A stretch of DNA of 6,216 bases from Corallococcus sp. GTDB lineage: Bacteria; Bacillota; Clostridia; Christensenellales; CAG-314. The stretch lies in the NCBI GenBank assembly GCA_023663205.1, contig JAMPHX010000076.1, positions 1 to 6,216 on the forward strand, written 5' to 3'. The notes under the pieces were generated by a model. It saw only the letters and a list, made by a program, of their open reading frames with translations, had not been told where the DNA came from and ran no database searches. The position numbers and the translations under genes were made by a program. Within the stretch, counting starts at the first letter, position 1. Each line of letters begins with the position of its first letter. Below are positions 1 to 6,134 of this stretch, one piece after another.

Positions 1-14
1 AAAACGAGGAAGCA

Positions 15-1616
15 TTGCTGTTTTTCAATAAAATAAACAGTTATGAAGCGCGTCTTAACCGAATAGTATTGCTGCTTAGGCGACGTGATGTATATTATGC
101 CTGTGAGCAGTACTACAATTTGTATTCGGATTTCGGAGGCAAGTACAATGTGCTTGCCGATTTGTCGTGGGCACTCGGCAAAGATGCCAAAGACTATATC
201 GGTGCTTTTGAAAAATACGGTAAAAGCACTAAGCGTGAACGTAACAAGCGTAACGCCGATAAGAAGAAGTGCGTAAAGTTGGAACAGTTTGAGGAAGATT
301 CGGTCGTTACCGATATCGGTGACGGCGAATATGACGACATAGATGCATATTTTGACGGTGATTTGCCGATTGAAGAATTGGAATCGGCATTGACCTCTCG
401 CCGCAAATCCACCTTTTATTTGACTGGGAGCAATGAGTATTACGATTTTTTGCGCCGCCAATTGGAAGTATGTCTTATGAGCGGTAAAATTTCGGATGGC
501 GAAAAAATTGCCGAAAGAATATTGTCAAGCAATACAGATTATTTGCCGTTGCTTGAAACAAAATTGTATTTGCTGTTGGTCAAAGGCAAAACGGATGAAG
601 CCGATGAATTGGCGCTCAAAATTTACGATAAGGATTTGTCTGCTACGGCACTTTTTTGTGTCGCGGATGCTCTTACGGAAAACGATGCCGAACAATTGAA
701 TTCTGTTTTGCGCAGGCTATTGGAAAAGTGCGATGATTTGGAGGAATTCCATTTGCGCAGTTGTGTTTCCATTGCGGGCAGAAAATTGAAAAGCGCAGAT
801 TTGGCTGCGCAGTTTGCAGGATATTTGTTTGAATATTTTGAAGATTTTCATTTGGAAACGCTCAGAATTTGCGCCGTTGCATTTTACAATAACGGTGATA
901 TCGCGCGTGCCAAGGAAGTGGCGCGTCTTTTGCAATCGTATGTCCCAGAAGATTTATTCTGTATGATATTACTTGACTATTTCAAACGTGCCAAGGGTAG
1001 TTCCGCAGATAATCTTGGGTATGCCGAAGGTTTGACAACGCATTATGTTTATCCTGACGCAATACTTGTCAGTGTCGCGGATTGGATTGAAAAGCATATC
1101 GATGACGGCGCAAGCAAAAGAAAATTTTTGTATATGTCCGTGTTGGCTGATGCGCTCAAAGAAACTACGCGCAATCGCGCAGTGACGTATGGCAAGAACA
1201 CGCTAATAAAAGCCTTACGCCAAGAAGGATTATGTAACGAAAGAGGATTTGTCAAATTTGCTGTAAATACGCTGCGTGCGCCGTATGCAGACAAAACGGT
1301 TAACGCATTGCTGCTCAAACAACTTGCGCTAAAAGGATATGTTCGCCCCGTGTGCGTAAATTACGCCGATACCGCAACATATATGTTAAATATGTCTTTG
1401 CTAAGCGGTGCAAACGGAAAATTGCTCGATGTTCTTTGCAGTGTCGCGGCACGAAGCGAGTTTACCGAAATAATCAAACCGATATTGGTTCAAGCATACG
1501 AAGTTGTTGTTGACGATAAACCTGCTTGCGATTCGGAACAACTTGTCGGTGAAATTATGTCTTATATTTCGCAGGCGTACGGATTTGCCGATACTAAGCC
1601 CGAACAGACGGAATAG
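15..1616 (+). CDS. Unrecognised helical protein with TPR-like repeats
   Basis: I do not recognise this 533-residue protein. It has no signal peptide or membrane segment, so it is probably cytoplasmic. Residues 1-66 are helical and rich in Tyr, Leu and Arg. Residues 70-88 are strongly basic (KSTKRERNKR and following), and residues 89-123 are strongly acidic, forming a split-charge linker. From about residue 145 onward there are paired amphipathic helices of TPR/SEL1-like type, for example around 147-176, 180-210 and 280-315 (the last with FYNNGDIARAKEVARLL). Such repeats usually mediate protein-protein contacts; no catalytic motif is visible. The start is TTG at 15, with GAGG at 6-9 five bases upstream. 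The frame stays open to the window edge (codons from base 3), so the gene may begin outside the window. The stop is TAG. No neighbour suggests a role. The reading frame is confident, the function is not. Confidence 0.85.
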   Translation: MLFFNKINSYEARLNRIVLLLRRRDVYYACEQYYNLYSDFGGKYNVLADLSWALGKDAKDYIGAFEKYGKSTKRERNKRNADKKKCVKLEQFEEDSVVTDIGDGEYDDIDAYFDGDLPIEELESALTSRRKSTFYLTGSNEYYDFLRRQLEVCLMSGKISDGEKIAERILSSNTDYLPLLETKLYLLLVKGKTDEADELALKIYDKDLSATALFCVADALTENDAEQLNSVLRRLLEKCDDLEEFHLRSCVSIAGRKLKSADLAAQFAGYLFEYFEDFHLETLRICAVAFYNNGDIARAKEVARLLQSYVPEDLFCMILLDYFKRAKGSSADNLGYAEGLTTHYVYPDAILVSVADWIEKHIDDGASKRKFLYMSVLADALKETTRNRAVTYGKNTLIKALRQEGLCNERGFVKFAVNTLRAPYADKTVNALLLKQLALKGYVRPVCVNYADTATYMLNMSLLSGANGKLLDVLCSVAARSEFTEIIKPILVQAYEVVVDDKPACDSEQLVGEIMSYISQAYGFADTKPEQTE

Positions 1617-1641
1617 CGACGTTTTTTTACAGAGTATTCTT

Positions 1642-1670
1642 TTGACTTCACGTACGGGTAAATATATAAT
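1642..1670 (+). promoter_or_regulatory. Strong sigma-A-type promoter (TTGACT-17-TATAAT)
   Basis: The -35 box TTGACT (1642-1647, five of six consensus bases) is followed by a 17-nt spacer and a perfect -10 box TATAAT (1665-1670). Predicted initiation is near 1677. It points away from the upstream gene and toward a stretch with no evident coding sequence. A second, weaker match lies downstream: TTGACA at 1786-1791, a 16-nt spacer, then GTTAAT at 1808-1813. That match could start a shorter transcript near 1820. Confidence 0.55.
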
Positions 1671-1676
1671 TGTATT

Positions 1677-1889
1677 TATCTTGCGGGAAACATACGGCAC
1701 TAAACTGTATTTAACGTCTGTGATAAAAATATAAATAGTCAAAATAAATAGTAACAAAATTGTGAAACGTATGTCTGTTGGCGTGTTGACATATGTACTG
1801 AATTTGCGTTAATTGTAATAGACCCAAGATTGCATAAGACCTGCGGCAATAGGTGCGGCAGTTCACTGTACGGTCTTGGGTAATTTTTT
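1677..1889 (+). ncRNA. Candidate small RNA of about 210 nt
   Basis: The interval is bounded by a consensus-like promoter on the left and a hairpin plus T tract on the right, and it has no convincing reading frame. Visible pairing includes ACATACG (1690-1696) with CGTATGT (1768-1774). There is also a terminal multibranch element closed by ACCCAAGA (1822-1829) and TCTTGGGT (1874-1881). Inside it are small hairpins: ACCT/AGGT (1839-1842 with 1851-1854) and CAG/CTG around a UUCA loop (1859-1868). I compared it by eye with 6S RNA, the purine riboswitch and hammerhead layouts and saw no match. A transcript from the second promoter match would cover only about 1820-1889. Existence as an RNA is inferred, and its function is unknown. 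Confidence 0.35.
1822..1889 (+). terminator. Hairpin with T tract (probable intrinsic terminator)
   Basis: An 8-bp stem, ACCCAAGA (1822-1829) with TCTTGGGT (1874-1881), is followed after AA by six T (1884-1889). The enclosed 44 nt can form two smaller hairpins, so this is a long branched structure rather than a compact terminator. The T tract favours plus-strand termination. On the minus strand the stem is followed by a weaker T content (CTATTACAATT), so partial bidirectional termination for the DMT gene is possible. Confidence 0.5.
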
Positions 1890-1936
1890 GTCCGCAGATA
1901 AATGCGTATTATTTGGTATATTTCGATTATTTCAAT

Positions 1937-2935
1937 CTAATTTGTTTTAGGTTGAGTCTTTAAATTTTTTTCACCGAATTTGTTTATTATAAAAATTCCC
2001 AAACATACAAGCAACATCGCTAAAAGGGTAAATACGTTTAGCAATTGCTCGGTTTCGTTCAGTATAACCGCTGAGAACACTGCGCCGAACAGCGGATTTG
2101 TGCTTTTGAATACGGCAATTTTGGATACGGGATTATATTTCAGCAAAGTGCCTTGCATTGTAAAAGCAAATGCAGAAAGAAAAGCAAGATATATCAGCAT
2201 AAAAACGGCAGAAACGGTTGCTGTCGGTATTTTTCCGCCAAAACACAAACCTATAATAACAAGCACAATACCGCCGATAAAAAACTGGTAACCGCACAGA
2301 GCGGTAGTGTTTTCGTGTTTTGAAAATCTTTTAACAAGACCCGCGGATATCGCGGCTGACAAACCGGAAAATATCACAAAACCCTCGCCCAGTAAAGAAA
2401 ACTCGAAAGAAAATTCGCCGCCCAGATTAAGTAAAATAACTCCGCCGAACCCAAGAACACAGCCGATAAGTTTAAAGAAATTGAATTTTTCCGTGCGGAA
2501 AATAAAACAAGCGGCAATAATAGTAAAGAAAACTCCCAATCCGTTCAGTATGGATGCTTTTACACCTGCGGTATTTGCAAGCCCAATGTAAAAGAACGTG
2601 TATTGCAAAACTGTTTGAAACAATGCTACCGTCAAAACGCGCCAAATGTTTTCTTTTTTGGGGAGAAGAAACTTTTTCTGCGAAACAGAGCCGAAAGCAA
2701 TTACAAAAATTCCTGCCAAGGTAAAACGCGTACCTGCAAATAACATAAGCGAAGGTACGTTTGTTTTGTCTATACCAAACAGTTCGTAGCCTATTTTTAC
2801 GCAGGGAAATGCGCTTCCCCACAGAACACAGCACAGTATGGCGCAAATACAAACAACGTAATTTTTTGTAAATGTTTTTTCGGGTTCTTTTATCATTACT
2901 GTATTATATTGCATTTTTCCCAAATGAGCAAACAA
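1937..2935 (-). CDS. DMT-superfamily (EamA) membrane transporter
   Basis: This is an integral membrane permease of the drug/metabolite transporter superfamily. About ten hydrophobic helices fall into two EamA repeats. Numbered from a possible upstream GTG at 2947, the repeats cover residues 30-175 and 185-324. Helix 1 carries the typical WGSAFPCVKIG. The second repeat ends with the characteristic NPLFGAVFSAVILNE (284-298), and a short charged tail follows. The family exports or exchanges metabolites, amino acids or drugs; the substrate here cannot be predicted. Start choice: the frame opens at GTG 2947, but AGGTGAG (2943-2949) sits 7 nt upstream of an in-frame TTG at 2935, which is therefore preferred (332 residues). 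ATG codons at 2914 and 2896 are alternatives. It lies 139 nt beyond the YkvI-like gene on the same strand and converges with the plus-strand gene. Confidence 0.9.
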   Translation of the reverse strand: MFAHLGKMQYNTVMIKEPEKTFTKNYVVCICAILCCVLWGSAFPCVKIGYELFGIDKTNVPSLMLFAGTRFTLAGIFVIAFGSVSQKKFLLPKKENIWRVLTVALFQTVLQYTFFYIGLANTAGVKASILNGLGVFFTIIAACFIFRTEKFNFFKLIGCVLGFGGVILLNLGGEFSFEFSLLGEGFVIFSGLSAAISAGLVKRFSKHENTTALCGYQFFIGGIVLVIIGLCFGGKIPTATVSAVFMLIYLAFLSAFAFTMQGTLLKYNPVSKIAVFKSTNPLFGAVFSAVILNETEQLLNVFTLLAMLLVCLGIFIINKFGEKNLKTQPKTN

Positions 2936-2942
2936 ATTAAAA

Positions 2943-2949
2943 CTCACCT
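2943..2949 (-). promoter_or_regulatory. Ribosome-binding site AGGTGAG deciding a TTG start
   Basis: On the minus strand AGGTGAG is complementary to the TCACCT part of the 16S rRNA tail. It lies 7 nt before the in-frame TTG at 2935-2933. The same bases contain the upstream GTG codon (2947-2945), which would then have no ribosome-binding site of its own. The ATG at 2914 has only GGGA nearby, and the ATG at 2896 has none. Confidence 0.45.
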
Positions 2950-3023
2950 GTAATGATTTTTAATTTATGTGTCAATTGAATAAAGCCACTGCATTTTCAA
3001 TATTGTTTTAAACCGTAAGGTAA

Positions 3024-3053
3024 AATATAATGTTAATGTCTTAATATAAACAA
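3024..3053 (-). promoter_or_regulatory. Possible promoter of the DMT gene
   Basis: On the minus strand TTGTTT (3048-3053) and TATATT (3024-3029) are separated by 18 nt, which would give a leader of about 80 nt. The match is modest in AT-rich sequence. Competing signals are a perfect TTGACA (2970-2975) with no good -10 box at the right distance, and a perfect TATAAT at 2903-2908. The TATAAT has a weak TTGCTC 17 nt upstream and lies 6 nt before the ATG at 2896, which would give a leaderless mRNA. Confidence 0.25.
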
Positions 3054-3074
3054 AAGATTACTCTTTATTCCGTT

Positions 3075-4109
3075 TCAAGTCGCGGTTTTGTTCTTTTTAG
3101 AGTTGTGTTTATGTATTTTGCAAGCAGAATTTCTTCGCAAATAAATTGCCATCGATATTACTGTAATTGCGCCTATTACCGATATAAACGGATAAAAGTA
3201 TTTTATTATTGTGTCAAATCCGAGCATAGATAGTGCAAGCGCCGCAAAAAGAGTAATCATTACGGAAAGGTCTTTGTCCAAAGTAACTGTATTTACCAAA
3301 TCGATTACGGGGTATGCGTTTGATAAAACCGAAGTCAGAGTTGCCAGATAAATTGCAAGTGTGGCGCATATTGTCATAGGTAAGTTTCCTTTTGCTGCAA
3401 GCAGTGCGGGAATAGGGACATTGATAAACGGTGAGGCTGAAAAGGTACATAGTTGCAGAATGGCAAGTAACCCTATCAGCGCGCAGGATATAATGCAAAT
3501 ACTAATTTGATATTTTAAGGGCTTGTGTGACATTGTGGCGACAAATACTCCCAAAGACATAACGAAGTTAAACATACCGTAAGATACGGCAGAAATCGCT
3601 TGTGGCGCGCCGGCAAAGGTAGACACTTTGGGTGTAACTGAAAATAAAACCAAAATAAATATAATAACAAAAGGCATCGCTATTGAATTTACCTTTCCGA
3701 TTTTTTCAATGCCTCCGCGCAGAATTATTCCCGAAATAACTGCAGTGGCAAAAGAAAATATGGGCAACGCTCTGTTTGTTTCAAATATGTATGCCAAACA
3801 GTCGTTTGCACCCGCTAACATTGTGGAAGTGACAATGAAGTAACAGGTTGCAAGCAAAAGATGTATTGCGAATGCTTGTTTTCCGTATAATGCGGCAATC
3901 ATACTTTCCGTTGAGTCGGCGCCGAACTTTCCGCAAAATATGCTTGTTAAGCAGAGACAGCCGCAAATAATAACGCTAAAAATAATAGGCGACAATATTT
4001 TTTCGCTGCCGAAATAGAGCAGCAATTCTTTTCCGCCTACAAATCCGGCACCTATCACACAGCCGAGAACCACACATATGCTTTGAAACAAATCCCTAAT
4101 AGTTTTCAT
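3075..4109 (-). CDS. YkvI-family membrane transporter (COG3949-like)
   Basis: This 344-residue polytopic membrane protein resembles Bacillus YkvI. That family has a LeuT/APC-like fold and is generally presumed to move amino acids or similar solutes with a cation; the substrate is unestablished. The diagnostic stretch is in helix 1: VIGAGFVGGKELLLYFG (18-34). Its Gly-rich break is typical of the unwound, substrate-binding first helix of this fold. About ten hydrophobic segments follow (roughly 42-60, 80-103, 115-131, 143-160, 172-192, 201-220, 244-263, 283-297 and 303-324), then a basic tail (325-344). The ATG at 4109 is the only good start. AGGA lies just upstream but only one base from the ATG, so the ribosome-binding site is poorly placed. 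It lies 412 nt beyond the ABC permease, past the operon's probable terminator, so it is likely transcribed separately. Confidence 0.85.
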   Translation of the reverse strand: MKTIRDLFQSICVVLGCVIGAGFVGGKELLLYFGSEKILSPIIFSVIICGCLCLTSIFCGKFGADSTESMIAALYGKQAFAIHLLLATCYFIVTSTMLAGANDCLAYIFETNRALPIFSFATAVISGIILRGGIEKIGKVNSIAMPFVIIFILVLFSVTPKVSTFAGAPQAISAVSYGMFNFVMSLGVFVATMSHKPLKYQISICIISCALIGLLAILQLCTFSASPFINVPIPALLAAKGNLPMTICATLAIYLATLTSVLSNAYPVIDLVNTVTLDKDLSVMITLFAALALSMLGFDTIIKYFYPFISVIGAITVISMAIYLRRNSACKIHKHNSKKNKTAT

Positions 4110-4138
4110 ATCCTAAATTTATTTGCACCGAATGCAAA

Positions 4139-4165
4139 ATAATACTTTTATTAAACATATTTGAA
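4139..4165 (-). promoter_or_regulatory. Weak candidate promoter of the YkvI-like gene
   Basis: On the minus strand TATTAT (4139-4144) is a five-of-six -10 match about 30 nt before the start codon. The nearest -35-like sequence, TTCAAA (4160-4165), is only 15 nt upstream, which is a poor spacing. The sequence is AT-rich, so chance matches are likely. Confidence 0.2.
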
Positions 4166-4194
4166 TTTGAGTGATAAAAACAGATATCGAAGTA

Positions 4195-4272
4195 CGCATT
4201 GTCGACAACATTGCATTGCGATTTCAAAAAACATCGGTAGAAGAATAGACATTGGAATAATTATGTTTGACT
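4195..4272. repeat. Diverged direct repeat, copy A (78 bp)
   Basis: Hand alignment with copy B (4313-4389) gives about 55 identities over 77 aligned positions with one single-base gap. Both copies end in TGTTTGACT. The left part contains the 10-bp palindrome TTGTCGACAA (4199-4208). The left third and right third are best conserved, and the middle (about 4231-4240) is not. The nature is unknown: it could be an operator pair, a structured element or a decayed coding repeat. Confidence 0.6.
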
Positions 4273-4312
4273 TTCAGATGTATCGCATGGTGCTTCTTTG
4301 CGTGTTGATATG

Positions 4313-4389
4313 CGTATTGCCGGCAATATTACATTGCAAGTTCCAAGATAGTAGCGTTAGAATTGATATTGCAATTATTCTGTTTGACT
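4313..4389. repeat. Diverged direct repeat, copy B (77 bp)
   Basis: This is the partner of copy A, offset by 118 bp. The matching palindrome is TTGCCGGCAA (4317-4326), which extends to the 14-bp TATTGCCGGCAATA. Relative to copy A the inner T and A have both changed (to C and G), so the dyad symmetry is preserved. The right end again reads TGTTTGACT. Both copies lie between the ABC operon's probable terminator and the YkvI-like gene. Confidence 0.6.
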
Positions 4390-4417
4390 GTATTTACGGT
4401 TGTAAAGTCATAAACTA

Positions 4418-4449
4418 AACGCTATCGAGAAATTTGTCTCGATAGCGTT
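4418..4449 (-). terminator. Perfect 13-bp hairpin, probable end of ABC operon
   Basis: AACGCTATCGAGA (4418-4430) pairs perfectly with TCTCGATAGCGTT (4437-4449) around a 6-nt loop. Read on the minus strand, it lies about 70 nt past the permease stop. It is preceded by an A-rich run and followed by TAGTTTATG, so with the stem's closing TT the 3' side is moderately U-rich. On the plus strand the eight-T run begins 8 nt after the stem, which is too far for a standard terminator. Minus-strand termination is therefore preferred, though the U tract is imperfect. Confidence 0.55.
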
Positions 4450-4521
4450 ATGGAGAGTTTTTTTTAATTTTATTATGATTTAAAGTGCTTTGTGCGATAT
4501 TATTGCACGCATAGTATTTAA

Positions 4522-5328
4522 TTATCTGTGTTTTAGCACAAGTTTTTCCAACAGAGCGACCAATGCGTACATAATACCCGCCAGTACGCACAGAACAATG
4601 GTACAAGTCATTACAAGGTCAAGTTTAAATGTTTGCGAGCCGTATATAAGCAAATAGCCGAGTCCCTCTTTGCTTACAAGATATTCGCCCATAATACTGC
4701 CTACCCAACTCATACCCACGTTTATTTTGAGTGTGGCAAGTAATGTCGGAATGTTTGCCGGTGCAACAAGTTTTACAAATATTTGCATTCTTGTGGCATT
4801 CATCGATTTTAGCAGCAAAATTTTGTCCTTATCCGTATCGATAAAACCTTGTAGAACGGTAATGGCGGTAATTACTACCGAAATAAGCACTGCCATTGTT
4901 ATAATGGACGCTTTGCCGGTTCCTGCCCACAGTATAATAAGAGGACCAAGGGCTATCTTCGGCAAACTGTTCAATACTACTAAATACGGCTCGAATATTT
5001 TTTGCAAGTACTCATTCCACCACAGAATAACAGCAATCATGTAGCCCAATGCGGTACCTATCACAAATCCCGCTACCGTTTCGTACGTGGAAACAAATGT
5101 GTGTTTCCACAGACTGCCGTTTGCCGCAAGTTCTGCCAGCGTTTTGGCTACCCGAGACGGACTGCTTGTAATAAAACTGTCAATTGCTCCCGTTTGTGCC
5201 AGTAATTCCCAGATACCGAGAATAAAAATCAAGACGCCTACTTGCAGCAGATGTATCAATACCTTTTTTCTGTTTTCCGATTTGAGATATTGTATATGAC
5301 TTTGAGATAAACCTTCGTACTTTTTCAT
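4522..5328 (-). CDS. ABC importer permease, NitT/TauT (SsuC-like) type
   Basis: This 268-residue inner-membrane permease belongs to the BPD_transp_1 family and forms the channel of an ATP-driven importer with the adjacent ATPase. Hydrophobic segments lie near 23-45, 83-103, 115-134, 141-162, 197-215 and 238-262. The ATPase-coupling loop is at 174-202 (KSMNATRMQIFVKLVAPANIP). It follows the EAA-loop pattern but has Asn where the classical glycine stands. The stretch NVGMSWVGSIMGEYLVSKEG (203-222) is typical of a Bacillota subgroup near Bacillus YtlD. Family substrates include sulfonates, taurine, nitrate and thiamine precursors; this one is undetermined. The ATG overlaps the ATPase stop as ATGA, with GGAG (5336-5339) 7 nt upstream, so translation is probably coupled. 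Confidence 0.93.
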   Translation of the reverse strand: MKKYEGLSQSHIQYLKSENRKKVLIHLLQVGVLIFILGIWELLAQTGAIDSFITSSPSRVAKTLAELAANGSLWKHTFVSTYETVAGFVIGTALGYMIAVILWWNEYLQKIFEPYLVVLNSLPKIALGPLIILWAGTGKASIITMAVLISVVITAITVLQGFIDTDKDKILLLKSMNATRMQIFVKLVAPANIPTLLATLKINVGMSWVGSIMGEYLVSKEGLGYLLIYGSQTFKLDLVMTCTIVLCVLAGIMYALVALLEKLVLKHR

Positions 5329-6077
5329 GATTGCTCTCCGCTCAGATGTTTGTATAATATTTCAAATTGTTTTGAAAATTCGGGTGACTCACGCCGTTTC
5401 AGCGGTTCGAGGGTTTCTTCAAAGTTTGTCAGATGTTCGCATTTGAGTTTTGCGGGGCGTTTTGTCAGCACGATAATTCTGTCGGACATCGAAATTGCTT
5501 CGCTTATGTCGTGCGTAACAAGTATTGCGGTTTTTCTTTCCTTTTTGATTATAGAGTGCACGTCGTCGCAGACGGCAAGGCGAGTCTGAAAGTCCAATGC
5601 CGAAAACGGTTCGTCAAGTAAAAGCACATCGGGACTTGTAGCAAGCGTTCTGATAAGAGCAACGCGTTGCCGCATACCGCCCGAAAGTTCCGACGGATGG
5701 TGATTTTTAAATTCGCTCAGTCCGTATTTTTCAATCAATTGTAAGGCATATTTTTCCGTTTCAGGTGTGAGTTTCTTTTGAATTTCCAAACCGAGAGTGA
5801 TGTTTTTGTATATCGTTCGCCATTCAAACAGATGGTCGCGTTGCAGCATATAGCCTACGGCGTTTTTGTTGTCGGATAAGATATCCACGCTTCCGCTTGT
5901 CGGTTTTATCAATTGCGATATCAGTGACAGAATGGTGGTCTTACCGCAACCGGACGGACCCAAAATTGCGACAAACTCTCCTTCCTCAATACCGAACGAC
6001 AATTTGTCAATAGCGGTAGTTTCCTGCGTTTTGCTGTAAAACACTTTACTTACGTCATTAAATTTCAGTATTGTCAT
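5325..6077 (-). CDS. ABC importer ATPase, NitT/TauT (SsuB-like) type
   Basis: This 250-residue nucleotide-binding subunit powers the importer formed with the overlapping permease gene. All motifs are intact: Walker A GPSGCGKT (40-47), Q-loop glutamine 79 within YMLQRDHLFEW, signature LSGGMRQRVA (131-140), Walker B VLLLDEP (151-157), D-loop SALD (159-162) and switch histidine 189 in LVTHD. The length is normal for the SsuB/TauB/YtlC group and there is no extra regulatory domain. The ATG at 6077 has AAGGAG (6089-6094) 11 nt upstream, a slightly long spacing. The upstream neighbour is the probable binding protein, 57 nt away; the downstream neighbour is the permease (4-nt overlap), giving the order binding protein, ATPase, permease. 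The ABC family assignment is very secure; the transported compound is unknown. Confidence 0.96.
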   Translation of the reverse strand: MTILKFNDVSKVFYSKTQETTAIDKLSFGIEEGEFVAILGPSGCGKTTILSLISQLIKPTSGSVDILSDNKNAVGYMLQRDHLFEWRTIYKNITLGLEIQKKLTPETEKYALQLIEKYGLSEFKNHHPSELSGGMRQRVALIRTLATSPDVLLLDEPFSALDFQTRLAVCDDVHSIIKKERKTAILVTHDISEAISMSDRIIVLTKRPAKLKCEHLTNFEETLEPLKRRESPEFSKQFEILYKHLSGEQS

Positions 6078-6088
6078 TAAGTGTGTTT

Positions 6089-6094
6089 CTCCTT
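6089..6094 (-). promoter_or_regulatory. Ribosome-binding site AAGGAG of the ATPase gene
   Basis: AAGGAG on the minus strand lies 11 nt before the ATG at 6077, slightly farther than the optimum. No closer alternative is visible, and no other in-frame start fits better. Confidence 0.6.
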
Positions 6095-6134
6095 GGGTGT
6101 GTTGGGCGACAAAACCGCAATGCCTTTATCCTTG

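Larger units (their letters stand above)
1617..1936. other. Convergent intergenic gap of 320 nt
   Basis: This gap lies between the plus-strand TPR-like gene and the minus-strand DMT gene. A run of seven T (1622-1628) follows the first gene's stop, but no good stem precedes it. The gap also holds a strong plus-strand promoter, an AT-rich middle (about 1715-1765) and a hairpin with a T tract; these are annotated separately. The only short plus-strand frame starting at ATG (1771-1812, 13 codons) lacks a ribosome-binding site, so I do not call a gene. Confidence 0.7.
4110..4521. other. 412-nt gap with paired repeat and hairpin
   Basis: The gap lies between the ABC permease stop and the YkvI-like start, both on the minus strand. 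From right to left it holds: a small GTGC/GCAC hairpin near 4485-4503; eight T on the plus strand (4458-4465); a perfect 13-bp hairpin (4418-4449); two diverged 77-78-bp repeats; and an AT-rich stretch before the YkvI gene that could contain its promoter. An 85-codon plus-strand frame (4161-4418) spans both repeats but is not called as a gene. Confidence 0.7.

Noticed and set aside
1580..1628. Intrinsic terminator directly after the TPR-like gene
   Set aside because: There is a T7 run (1622-1628), but the only nearby stem (CGG/CCG around 1583-1593) is short and about 26 nt away from it.
1401..1757. 118-codon minus-strand ORF
   Set aside because: It runs mostly antisense to the end of the TPR-like gene, has no ribosome-binding site that I could see, and its translation lacks family-like features.
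1822..1881. Known riboswitch (three-way junction of purine type) or hammerhead ribozyme
   Set aside because: The conserved junction and loop bases of those classes are absent, and no gene follows on the plus strand for it to control.
2307..2591. 94-codon plus-strand ORF inside the DMT gene
   Set aside because: It is antisense to a clear membrane transporter; its Pro/Lys-rich translation is what antisense of hydrophobic codons gives.
3007..3030. Plus-strand promoter TTGTTT-17-TATAAT between the DMT and YkvI-like genes
   Set aside because: The -35 box is poor, the gap is very AT-rich, and it would only drive antisense transcription into the YkvI-like gene; chance is likely.
4161..4418. 85-codon plus-strand ORF as a real gene
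   Set aside because: The TTG start has no ribosome-binding site, the product is Cys-rich and unlike any protein I know, and the frame covers both halves of a diverged repeat. Kept only as a finding.
4670..5044. 124-codon plus-strand ORF inside the ABC permease gene
   Set aside because: It is antisense to a well-supported permease with conserved motifs and is a shadow frame.
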